Origin: Euonymus europaeus | Lineage: Eukaryota > Streptophyta > Magnoliopsida > Celastrales > Celastraceae | NCBI GenBank assembly: GCA_963580455.1 | Contig: OY756957.1 | Location: forward strand, 29,294,501 to 29,358,500 | Direction: 5' to 3' | DNA: 64,000 nucleotides | Shown: piece by piece, positions 12,263-23,994 of the stretch | Numbering within the stretch: the stretch's first letter is position 1 | Layout: every line of letters begins with the position of its first letter | Notes under the pieces: model-generated | What the model was told of the DNA's origin: nothing | The model's input: only the letters and a program-made list of their open reading frames with translations | Database searches by the model: none | Made by a program: the position numbers and the translations under genes

Positions 12263-12924
12263 TCTTCACTTCTCCCGGCTCAAATCCTGCATCCACTCAC
12301 TGCTCCACTTCCCAATCAGAGACCATATCGAACAAATTCCAAGTAGAAATTGCTTACAACACATAGTGCTATCTTCGAACTCAAACCTGTTAAAAGAAAT
12401 ATCTCGATTCTCGAATTTTAATACGTTAAACAGAAAACTGACCGCAAAGAAGAATCCACTAACTAATTTTTCTCTTCGTAGATCATGTAAACGACCTAAA
12501 TTCATCTGGTTTGACAACGGAATGGGCTCCATTTTGTCCTACGGAATCTTTAATTAATAAAAATTGTCTCCAAAGCATGAGAAATCAACCCGACCTTCTC
12601 ATTTTCTCGTGGAGAATTATATGCAGCACCTATTGAGAGGAAAAGCCCGAAAGTTGTACATCTGTCTTACAACTTGAACACTGATCCGACAGTAAATCTC
12701 AGTCAATTTGAAGGATATTAAATCACAAAGGGAAAAAAAATAAAATCCAATAAGGTAGATTGCTTCTTCAGTACAGTAATCATCAGGCTACCTTTTACAA
12801 ACAAACAAACATACAGACTATCACACCGATCAACTTTTATCTAGGCCTCAACTCTCATTGATTAGTTCTAAGGATCAAATTCTCCTCTCATTCATGAACA
12901 TCAGAAGCTGGTCCTACCTCTAAT

Positions 12925-13076
12925 CTAGGTAAAGAAAACAAGAACAAACAGAATGATAAATAGAACTACTAAAAATAATATCATCATAATCTGGCCTTTG
13001 GCACCAGCCTTCTTCATGACCATAGCAACCTTTTTCTGCAATAGAAGATGAGAAACATTTAATCAAACTAAGAAAA

Positions 13077-13114
<38 letters not shown>

Positions 13115-16052
13115 GTCCACACAGTGTCAAGAATAAAAGCTCTTTGATCCACGTCTATAGGAGGAAACCACCTGAACAAAATCAAGACGATTTGATGTAC
13201 TGTCCATTTCTGTGCCCAAATCATCAACAAGTTTTTCCTGAACCACAAACATACGCATTAGCATTACAAATAGGTCAATTAAAATAGGAAAAGTGTGAAA
13301 CACACGAACAATATGATCTACTGGATATGCACAAGAGAAATTTCTGGCAGATCAGTGAAATGATTTGTGGAAAAATATTACATGTAAGATCAACCCAATA
13401 ATCCTAACCTGCGATAATAATTCATCATGTATGGTAAGCCCAACCCCACCAATCCTCTCCACACTAGCACTAAGCTCATCCAATTCATCATCCTGTTGTC
13501 TGCAAACCAGTAATTGATGAACAAATGAAAATCACACTTGGCAAAACGAATGCTTACAAGAAAAAGTAAGATTCAGAGATATTGATTGGGAACTACTTTA
13601 AGTGAATGTCAAGTAATATATCCAGTTTCTATCGTACCACTAACATCCGAGGCACGAATCAGCAAAATGACACAGTACTAACACTCCTATGCAAGCATGA
13701 GGATCGACACCATCCCCACCCCCCTTCTTGTTTCCTCTTCCAACCTCAAAAAAAAAAAAAAAAAAAGAATAAAGAAAGAAGATGAAAGATTCTAATGACA
13801 ATCATACCCTAGAGTCACCAACAAAAGGACTTCTCAAGCAGTGAAGTTATTGATATTAGAGAGTTAATAGAATCACTGTTTCAGAAACCTTAGGCAACTC
13901 TACCAGATTGATGTTGAGACCTCTGAAATGTTCTTTCACTTTAATTGCAGAGACACGATTGGAAAAAGACTTGGGCAAGTGAACAAAGATAGATGCAGGC
14001 ATTTCTTTCACATACAAACATATAAATAAGTAGAGAAAATAGAAGAGGAAGAATATGAGAAGAAAGGAGGAAAAGAATTCAAAACATAAACCTACTTTAT
14101 AAGTAGTAATTGTCTGTCTGATTCCGATTGTACAAAGTCATCCTCATCTCGGGCATATTGGTTATTCTGATGAGAATTCGACAGCCTCATCAATTCTCGG
14201 CGCATCCCACTCATACTAGTAGATCCAGTAAAATTTGAATCTTCTCCAGCAACAACTACTTTCTTTATATTGCCCACCTATAAAATAATACATTCCTTTA
14301 ACAGGCAACTTGGACAAAATATAAAAGCCAAGGCCTTAGCATGTTTTCACACTATCCAGAGTTTTTTATTAGATAAACGAAGCAATGATTTGCACAAGGA
14401 AATTTAGCAATTATTGACAAAGCACAAAATTTCCAGTGCAATCCAGCAAAATAATACAGATGTGCATCTTATACCTGTGTACGAGCAGTGCTTGTCCATC
14501 TCTTCCGTTTTTCAAGTTCCAATTCATCGATGCCATACCAAGAAGGATCTCTAGCTGCAACAGCAATTGTTTTGTCCAATTCATCCACCTTCCTATCAAA
14601 AAAGAAGGCGCTTCAGCAGCAGATGACAGGCACTGAATTGTCAATTTAAGACACCAAAGCATATAGACTTGTCCAGACTAATCAAGGTAGCCCATCAGGT
14701 CTTTGATTTCCAAAGGGTTGCACAGAAAAATAGGAAATAGGACAGAAATAGGACACAAACACACACATATACTGAATGTGAAAAACTTTGACTACAGCCC
14801 AGCTCATCTTATCTTCTCACAGACTATCTAAACATTCCAGCCTTAATCGAAGTATAATACCATAAATTCCAGTACCTGCCATTCAACGCTCTCACAAGCA
14901 GCAAGCAGCTTCTTTGCCATGGGCACTTTCTCCCCAATCTCATAAGAAATATGTTCCCATTGGTGAAAAGAGGATTGTAACTTATCAATCTGGCCAAAGT
15001 GCAAGCAGAACATCAGCCCATCAAAATACCCTCAAAAGGAAGAAGATAGGAAAAGGATACATAATTTACATTATTGACTGCATTATACATCATATAGATA
15101 GGGAAGACAGAAAAGAACCATATAATTTACAAGCACATATGCATGCAAAGTGTTTCCCTGTTTAAGTGCACAAACATTTTCTGTAATCCGAAAATAATTA
15201 AACAGATTTGTTTCTAAGCAAATAATTAAACAGTTTATCCAAAGATAATAGGTATTGAAGACATGCACATCAGGTTCCAAAAATACTAACCAACATCCAT
15301 AGTTGCTAATAGTTACTTGACAAAATAAATCCTTTCCAGAAAGAAAATTCATCCAATAAGTTCTTACTTCTATCACAGCAAATGCTGGAATGGAAAATGA
15401 AAATAAAAAGACTTCAAGAGTAAAGAGAAAACATCTCCCTTCTAAACTATTAAAACTAATAAGGATGTACAATTTGCCCAACAAAAGCCACAGTTATTGA
15501 CTTGGCCCAAGTGTTCCCCCAATATTTTAAAACTGACAAAGCTCCTTATATCATATGAAACTAGGAAAAGAAGGCGTACTGCAACATAAATGAAATCAGG
15601 GAATCCCATCTATTTTTATCATAACATTGAAAAACAAGTCTAGACGCAAGGAAAAGTTTCAATACAAATAAAAAGAAACTCTAATTTAGCATTTTGATTT
15701 CAGTCACCAATCATCACTGTAAGTAACTCTACTTAAGATATGATGGCACTAAAAGGAGCAGAAGAAAGGCACAACAAGGAACACCTGGAACATATTCAAA
15801 ACATACCTTGGGTTAGTGATAGAGCTACAAAATCTAGCTACCTCTTATATGCTGAACTCCAGAAGTTAAAGAACTAACATCTATGGCACATGAACATACA
15901 TCAATCACAATCAGGTAATATTTTTACCATGCCAAGACCAGTTGAAATAAAACTCCAGAAATTTGAGGTATCCCACGTTCTTCAGACAAGAAACTTACAG
16001 ATTGTTGAATCTCTTCTTTCACGATATAAAATGGGTCATGTGCTGAACTCAT
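12925..16052 (-). CDS. SYP61: SYP61, trans-Golgi Qc-SNARE (syntaxin 6 type), 7 exons
   Basis: Exons (minus): 16052-15999, 14989-14876, 14588-14475, 14277-14096, 13499-13409, 13237-13172, 13035-12925, giving 243 aa (Arabidopsis SYP61 is 245). It opens with MSSAHDPFYIVKEEIQ, then a syntaxin-6 N-terminal helical domain (about 1-95), a linker with DEDDFVQSESDRQLLLIK, a Qc SNARE motif (about 156-215, zero-layer Gln probably Q185 in HDELLSQEKLV) and a C-terminal membrane anchor (223-242, ILFLVVLFIILFVLVFF). The family acts in vesicle fusion at the trans-Golgi network/early endosome and affects salt/ABA responses and cell-wall cargo delivery. All introns are GT-AG; the last carries a long TA microsatellite. 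It is divergent to the H3 gene, about 1 kb between ATGs. Confidence 0.97.
13081..13112. repeat. (TA)n microsatellite in the SYP61 last intron
   Basis: About sixteen uninterrupted TA units inside the intron between exons 6 and 7 of SYP61; likely length-polymorphic. Confidence 0.95.
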
Positions 16053-16782
16053 CTCGCAACCAGACAATATAACTTAACCTGTGCCCATTCGACAGTAAGA
16101 TAAGCATTAACGCTGATTTCCTTTTTTGGGAACAGCAATAAGAAGCGTACATAAACAAATTATTTCGATTTGGCCAAATTGAAGGGTATGCAAAGGGAAA
16201 CAAACGTATTGGCATAGACCGGACGAGATCCGCTTTAAGCGAATATCGAACAAGCTGCCATGCAATGGTAATCAAACATCGGAAATATAGAGTATAAAAA
16301 TTAAACTGCCAATTCGACTGGATCAAACACTCGCACGAGTAATAAACACCGAAAACAGTCCCACAAGTGTAAAATCTAATGGCATGCAGTCTAATTTTAT
16401 TCATATTATCCATAATTCAAACCCTGAACCTGTGACAGATCCAGCGAATGCTTCGCTGTTGCGTCGGATGGAGTTTCTTACTTTCCTCGGAGTGCTAGTC
16501 GGTCGTCGGAATTGACGATCGTTTCCTTCTTTCCGTTATTGGATTTGGATATATTTAGATTGGGCTTTTTACACGATATGGTTTGGGCTCATTACGTCTG
16601 GGCTATAACTTATGGGTTTTTTTTTTTTTGTAAATTGACTAAAAAAGACAATAAAGAGAAAATTTTTGAACGAAATTCATTTTTGGAAGGATTCACCAAA
16701 CCAATGACGTGCCGCCACGATATTCAGAACCCTCCCAAGTCCCAAAGCCTTTTAACATTTAAACCTCACAAAAAAAAATCTG
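16053..16782. other. SYP61 5' flank (SYP61/H3 divergent intergenic region)
   Basis: Contains the 5' UTR and promoter of SYP61 on the minus strand and the distal part of the H3 promoter on the plus strand. No other gene seen; a short T-run near 16620-16630. Confidence 0.5.
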
Positions 16783-16800
16783 CTATGTCATCGATCCACA
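16783..16800 (+). promoter_or_regulatory. degenerate histone hexamer-octamer (type I) element
   Basis: CTATGTCATCGATCCACA resembles the plant histone type I element CCACGTCANCGATCCGCG, sharing GTCA, the one-base spacer and CGATCC. It lies about 265 bp upstream of the H3 start codon, in the same orientation. Confidence 0.5.
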
Positions 16801-16867
16801 AAAACGCTCATCCGACGGTAGGAGACAATTAAAGACATTGAGCAACGGGCTCGATGTTTCTAATTAG

Positions 16868-16885
16868 CCAGGTCATCAATCCGAG
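16868..16885 (+). promoter_or_regulatory. histone hexamer-octamer (type I) element
   Basis: CCAGGTCATCAATCCGAG matches the plant histone type I consensus CCACGTCANCGATCCGCG at about 14 of the 17 defined positions. About 180 bp upstream of the H3 ATG. In other plant H3/H4 genes this element drives S-phase and meristem expression. Confidence 0.6.
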
Positions 16886-16956
16886 TGAAATCTAAAATCC
16901 GCAGCGCCATCTACTCCCGCGCGCACAAAATGAATTTGAATTTCCTTACGATCTTC

Positions 16957-16966
16957 TATAAAAATA
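16957..16966 (+). promoter_or_regulatory. TATA box of the H3 gene
   Basis: TATAAAAATA about 90 bp before the start codon, implying a transcription start near 16985-16990 and a leader of about 60 nt. Confidence 0.65.
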
Positions 16967-16967
16967 G

Positions 16968-17459
<492 letters not shown>

Positions 17460-19244
17460 AGTTGTTATGTGATTTAGGTTTTTGCTACTGGTAAAATTAT
17501 AACTGCTGAAAAAGTTAGTTCCTTTCTATGATATAATTGTCTGTTAATTTTGGAGTTCCAATGCTCCTTCGATGCTTCCTTTTCTAGTTGTGACGACCAT
17601 TACTTTGTGTAATTGTTGCATCCGGCAGTCAATCAGTGGTCTTCACTCTTCAACTCTTAGGTCATCCATCGTTCTAATTATCTTTCTACTCAATCAAAAT
17701 ACATTGTTGAACATCTGATGTTCGGATCTGGTGAAACCAATTGCTAAAACTATAGGTTTGAGTGAACCTTGATGAATCGCTAGCCAGAATTGCGTAGTAG
17801 TGAGCGGAGCATTGTTCGATCAATTGGGCTGCATCTGGGCCAAAGCTTTGTATTTTTTGAAGCCTAAACAATCAGAAAGACTGATTTGATTCTAATCTGG
17901 ATTCACGTGATCATATTGGATCATGCAATCTTGTGATTTTTGCTTGAGAGACGAGATTTTTGTGGTTCACCCAAATGTAAGTTACGTTCATAGTGCTGTC
18001 GCAATTTTCATTATATCTAACTAAGCTATGAAATGAGGTTATGAATAATTCAAAGTAAATAGACTTAGGACAACATATTCATGCTACAAATGTGAACTGT
18101 CATCCGCGTTGCTCCGTTCACCCCCGGGCCCAGTTGACCCTGGATCGGGCTCCACACGACCTATTTGTGCAATTGTTCACAAGGTGCCAATGTAGTAGTA
18201 GCTTTTGTCTATGGTCATTCAGTAGTCAATGCTAATTTCTGTGTCCTTTAGAAACGATTAAGTAATGGTCCCATAAAAGGGTGTCTAGTTTTCTACAGAA
18301 TGTCTTAAATGAATGCGTTTGAAATGAACAATATCCGCACAGCTGTTGCAGGAGATAGGTTTCCTCTTCAGTTCCAATGGTCCCCCGCCTAATAATAATA
18401 GATCAATGACCGAGTACTCCCGCATTTGTATTTTCTCAATTTACTTCATTTTTTTTTGTTAATCGAGAAATCAGACTTACGATTTGAACATTCCATATAT
18501 GTATTAATTAACTTCGTTGTTTATGAGGAAAATTCAAAATATTATTAGTTAATCAAGAATTCAAGATAGAAATTTTATTAAAAGCATTCCAACTTTAGAG
18601 TAAATTTATTGAATCTATAGATTAATTACAAATCCTCCAAACGTGATTCCAGGTTTTTCCACCAGTCAAAAGTTGATATGATATATGTGTGTATATATAT
18701 AGATATATATAGAACGCATGGACCTTTAATATAATGTATCATCATTAATCAAATCATAAAATGGCATAAACACGTTACACGCTGATACAAAAAATTAAAA
18801 GGCGACGCGAGACGAGCCGCACACTTGGCACCTGCAATGTGCAGTCCGTCCATTCCCCCGCGTGAAAACATCGATTTAACGATGAAAACTCCCTTCACTT
18901 TCACACTGTACTACTAGTAGCGTCAACTACCACGCGTAATGTCAAGTTGGGGCAAAAAAATCAGTGTTTTTGCTTGAAAATCCACCCGAAAATGTGGCTC
19001 CTGCCTCTCCTGCTATGTTTGTCGGAAAAGGAGAAAAACTTCTAATTGTACAATGACTCAAAGTCAGACCCGGCTCACCACTTTGACTACCAACCATTCA
19101 CAATCGAGCTAGTCCCGGGTCCGGCTAACGGTTTGGTTTATTCCGCATGCATATATAATGATCACCACCCGTTTGTTTATACGCTCCTGTGAACATATAA
19201 CCAAACTCAGGCAACATAACGGAGAAGAGAGAGAGCCAGAGAGA
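17460..19244. other. intergenic region between H3 and MLO
   Basis: Holds the H3 3' UTR and the MLO promoter. There is a short GC-rich patch near 18120-18160 and a TATATA-rich patch near 18680-18712. No coding exon, tRNA or transposon was recognised. Confidence 0.55.
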
Positions 19245-22200
19245 ATGGTAGAGGACGAGGCGGTGGAAGTTTCACTGGAAGAAACACCGATATGGGCCTT
19301 TGCAACTGTTTTTTTTGCGTTGATACTGATTTCTATTCTAATTGAGCATTTGCTTCATCTTCTAGGGAAGGTGCGTATATATATATGTGTGTGTGTGTGT
19401 GTATGCCTTATTTCATATATATATATGTATCATATGTAGAGAGAGAGAGAGAGATTGAATTTGACCCTTTTGTGTTTTCATGTTAAACAGTACTTCCATA
19501 AGAAAAGGAGGAAATCCCTCATTCAGGCTCTTGACAAGATCAAATCAGGTAAGTTTCATATAAATAACACAACTTCGTTGCATTCCAAGGAAAGATTGTA
19601 ACTTGTAACGCGAATTATCTTCTGTTTTTTTATTGCAGAGTTGATGCTGCTGGGTTTCATTTCGTTGCTGTTAACTGTAGGCGAAAAACACATTGCAAAC
19701 ATCTGTATTTCAAAGGGTGCAGCTGAAACGTTTCTTCCTTGTGAAAGCTGGTCCTCAAACGATGCTGAGGAGAGTACCAGATGTCAAGAGCTGGTACAAT
19801 ATATTGTATATCAATTAAATGATGTTAGAGTTGTGTATGTCAAGAGCAGCTACTAACTAGATATATGTCGTTGTTTTGGATGGATTTGTGTAGGGAAAAG
19901 TTTCTTTGTTGTCTAGAGAGGGAGTGAGGGAACTCCAGTACCTCATCTTTGTGTTGGCTTTCTTCCATTGTTTGTCATGCATTCTTACATTCAGCTTAGG
20001 AATGGCAAAGGTACTTTTTTTGCTGTGATGATTTTATCAGTCTTTTAGGACATCCAGGCAATTTATGTTTACAATATTCAATGATCTTTTGATATATGCT
20101 TGATCTACGTTTCTGTTGTTCTCTAATGCTTTATGAACTTGAACGTGATGATCTCACTCTTAGAGACTTTTTCATGGGAAAATTGGACTTGATGGTGATA
20201 TCAGTCTTTGACAATTATTGGGTTTTGTGACATATAGCGTTGATTTTGTGTTACTTTTGTGGTGCAGATGAGGAGGTGGAAGTCTTGGGAGGCAGAGACG
20301 AGAACATTTGAATATCAATTCTCAAATGGTTATCAAACAGATTATTTTTCTAATTTAATTCCTTTGCAAAATTCTCATGTGTTTATTTTTCATCTTATAT
20401 TACTTCATTTATTTAGTTTTTGTATTTAATTAAATTAATAAAATACGTAGATCCAAGGAGGTTCCAGCTGACCCACGAAACATCATTTGGAAGACGACAT
20501 CTAAGCTTTTGGACTGAACACCCTTTTCTTCGTTGGCCGGTAAGTTCAGCTTGATTCATATATAAGTTAACCGCATATACTGATATCTAGATAGCTCTGA
20601 TATGTATTTGATTATAATATTTTGCAATTTGCAGGCATGTTTTCTCAGACAATTTTTCAATTCGGCGTCCAAAGTGGACTATTTAACTCTTAGACATGGA
20701 TTCATCATGGTATGTATAGTTGAATTAATCAACAGTATTCATTTCCAATTTAGGATAAGTTGTTCTTACTCTCATTGATGCTTTTTCACTGCTACTTCAG
20801 GCCCATTTTGCAGAAGGAAGCAACTTTGACTTTCAAAAATACATCAAAAGAGCTTTAGAAAAAGATTTTGGTGTAGTAGTTGGAATAAGGTAAGTAGTTA
20901 AGTACTTCTCACAATCAGCAGTGATTACACTCTAATCTACACTGACTTATTAATTATACTTAATTATTCTCTCTGGCTATATATTGCAGTTTCTGGATTT
21001 GGGTTTTCTCCATGTTTTTCATATTCTTCAGTGCTCATGGTAATACTACTTAACTATAATTGCATTCACACAATACATTGAATTAGATTATCCAGTTTGA
21101 TAGCTGATACTAATTTATCTCGTTTCTTCAGTCTTCTACAATTACTTTTGGCTTCCATTTATTCCACTAGTGGTAAGCAAGTGAATTCCGGAGTACCTAG
21201 TATGCTTACTCAACAAGTTGAACGTAGACTAACGCGTGAAAAATATGGAGTTCTTATTATTAGATGTTATTGCTGGCGGGAACAAAACTACAAAACATCA
21301 TAACCAAGATGTTCCTAGATAGCCACGACAAATCTCACGTTGTTAGAGGAGCATTTCTTGTCAGGCCAAGTGATCATTTCTTCTGGTTTGGCTGGCCTAA
21401 ATTGCTTCTCCACCTTATCCATTTCATACTGTTCCAGGTGATTTCTCTATCTCTTATATGAAAATCAATGCATATAAGAGGCTAAGACAAAATAACAATC
21501 TCTTTAGTTTTATTGTCTTTGAAATGAAGTACTGATTCGAGTGAGTTACTATTCTGGGTTTTGCTTGCAGAACTCATTCCAACTAGCCCTATTTACATGG
21601 ACTTGGGTAAGCATTTTTTTATGAGTTGATGATTTAAAAATTAGAATTAGTTTTTATTTGATATGTAAAGAAAATCAAGAAATAGCCCGTCTGACGACTT
21701 TTATTTCTTTTCCGACGCAGTACAAGTTTGGTTTTAGATCATGCTTCCACAAAGAAACTGAGGATATTGTCATAAGACTTGCCATGGGGTTGTTAGTGCA
21801 AGTTCTGTGTGGCTATGTAACACTTCCTCTATATGCCTTGGTAACCCAGGTACACTAGTTTACATTTTGATCTCTTAACTATTACAACTTTACAAGTATA
21901 GTCAGTAGGCCCACTCCTATATGTAAGATGCACAAAGTCAAAAACAGAGAGTACATACTAGAGTCATTATTTTTTTTCGTTTATTTTGTGACATTTTCAG
22001 ATGGGTACATCAATGAACAAAGCTGTCTTCACAGAAAATGTGACAAAAAGCCTCAAGAGATGGCATGCCAAGGCCAGGAAAAACCGAGCGCTCAAGAACA
22101 ATTGCTCACCACCTCACCTCTCCCTTGACACTTCACTTTCCCTGGACACCTCAACTTCATTTAGCATCGACGCATCACCTTCTTTCAGTCTTGATGCTTC

Positions 22201-22348
22201 ATATTCTGTGAAATTTGATAGGCCGATCGAAGATGAATCTGTTGTGGCTATTGACATAGTAGAACAAGGGAGAGGCCATGAGAGACCGGCAAAGGAGCAT
22301 CAGAAGGTGAATTCATTCGATGGATTCGATACCAGTAACACAACGTAA
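19245..22348 (+). CDS. MLO-like: MLO-like seven-transmembrane protein, 14 exons
   Basis: Exons: 19245-19370, 19491-19548, 19639-19793, 19894-20010, 20268-20328, 20451-20539, 20635-20709, 20801-20889, 20990-21039, 21132-21172, 21264-21437, 21571-21606, 21721-21849, 22001-22348, giving 515 aa with all phases consistent. Family hallmarks: SLEETPIWA at the N-terminus, [61 protein letters not shown]. Seven membrane helices are expected, and an amphipathic calmodulin-binding helix lies after the last one (about 412-430, with Trp421 in [11 protein letters not shown]). MLO proteins act as plasma-membrane, calmodulin-regulated calcium-channel-like factors; some clades condition powdery mildew susceptibility, others act in root or pollen-tube responses. 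No C-terminal D/E-F-S/T-F motif of the mildew clade is seen. The tail has a Ser/Asp-rich run of SLDTS/SIDAS units. Clade not assigned. Confidence 0.95.
19376..19456. repeat. TA/TG/GA microsatellites in MLO intron 1
   Basis: A run of TA, then TG, TA again and finally GA dinucleotides within the first MLO intron. Confidence 0.9.
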
Positions 22349-22730
22349 ATTTATCAGTAGAGAATACATTAAGATGCCCACATTGTTTTTGTTAGTAGAT
22401 AATGTGGACTGATTGATTTCATGTATATATATATATATATATTACTTTGACTATTGTGTATATATCAATTCCATTGACTATGGAGTATAAATTTTGGTGC
22501 TTATGCATTACTTTACATAACGAAAAATGTCTCTTCCTCGTAGATTTGTTACTTCATAAAGGAACTCCAGAAGTGACATTCAATTAATGTGGAAGGTTAG
22601 ATATCAAGTAAGTCTTATATGATATTTATAATAAATGACTAAAACATACGTCACATATGATAAAATGTTGATCATATTTTAAGTGAATGTAGCATTACTA
22701 TTTAATAAAATAGTAAAAAGCCTCGATCCT

Positions 22731-23010
22731 TAATGGGCTGTACTTGGTATAAGTCCATTGGATCTTAATAGGCTTTAGTTGAGGCCTTATACATACACCC
22801 TTCAAAATGGGCCATATCTTAATGGGCTGTACTTGGTATAAGTCCATTGGATCTTAATAGGCTTTAGTTGAGGCCTTATACATACACCCTTCAAAATGGG
22901 CCATATCTTAATGGGCTGTACTTGGTATAAGTCCATTGGATCTTAATAGGCTTTAGTTGAGGCCTTATACATACACCCTTCTTCAAAATGGGCCATATCT
23001 TAATGGGCTC
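22731..23010. repeat. 89-bp tandem repeat, three copies plus a stub
   Basis: Unit starts at 22731, 22820 and 22909 (period 89), with a fourth partial copy from 23001 after a 3-base insertion. Each begins TAATGGGCTGTACTTGG and contains TAGGCTTTAGTTGAGGCC and CAAAATGGGCCATATCT. The copies are almost identical, so the amplification is recent. It lies between the MLO 3' end and the prohibitin promoter; each unit has a GGGCC-type (site II-like) motif. Confidence 0.95.
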
Positions 23011-23994
23011 TCTTGTTTTCACCTTTTCTGTTTTTACATCCCAAAAAAAACAGAACGTTGTTGTTGCCCCTCCGTCACGCCAAACTTGAAGAGCAAGGAA
23101 AAACTATACACGTCAAAAAGCTTCTCCATCTACTCATTATTCTCACCATCTGAGAAAAACAAAAGCGGCCAGGTGCTAGCATTTCCACTGAAGTAGCTCG
23201 ATTAGCCAGAGATTGTTAAGTTAGTTTTGCAAGCTTAATCAATTCATTGTTCATTACTATTCTGAAATCTAGTTCTGTGCTTGGTGTTATCGCACTTCAT
23301 TTTAGCATAAAAACTGAAGATCCAAGTAATTGAAGTTGTGAATTCGTTTGAATGCGGAATTGATGGTTAATTTCTTGATTCCTGGCTGTGTTTGTTTTTT
23401 CATAATAGCTTTGCGCATTCATAGGAAATTTGTTTTGTTTAAGAGGAGCACACTTGGATGCGTTTTTCTTTCTGGTACCTATACTCTTTGAATCATTGAT
23501 TATTAGGATACTTTCCTTATGATCATCGACGTCGTTAATCAAGTTTTACTGAGGATGAGTGACGCAAGAATGAAGCGGAGGTAACGCTTGTGTATCTAGT
23601 GACGTTGAAATTGAAGATTTGTTCTGTTTTCTTGATTTCTTGTCTTACGTGTTCCAGATTTTCTCTCCATGTACATAATGATTCTTGTTCACATCCTTTT
23701 AAGTGTAGGAAGTTCAAAACAACCAGTAATCATTCTACTACGTACATTGAGAGGGTTTTGTTTAATTCCTAGTGATTTTTCCTTATTAACGGAATGGTTA
23801 TGATTATTTGGCCATGTGCATTGTTGAATTGTCTTCCAACTTTCATTTTGTTTAACTTTTCAATATGACTTCTCAGCTGTTGTTTTGCCCAATTTGAGCA
23901 TCAATGATTTCGTCCATTATTTGATACTAAAACTCGTATACCTTTTACTGAACCTTTTTTTTTTTTTTTTTATCAATTTCAGGTATACACCGCG
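23011..23994 (+). promoter_or_regulatory. prohibitin promoter and probable 5' UTR intron
   Basis: A long T-run ending ATCAATTTCAG directly before GTATACACCGCG and the ATG looks like a 3' splice site at about 23982, implying an intron in the 5' UTR. A matching donor could be CGGCCAG/GTGCTAG near 23170. This is inferred from splice-site look only; no other gene is seen here. Confidence 0.45.

Noticed and set aside
12266..12532. An 88-codon minus-strand open frame beside the rRNA fragments
   Set aside because: Could be mitochondrial-derived coding DNA, but I could not recognise it; a search against plant mitochondrial genomes would decide.
19245..22348. Assigning the MLO gene to the powdery-mildew susceptibility clade
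   Set aside because: The C-terminal tail motif expected for that clade is not seen, and clade assignment needs a tree.
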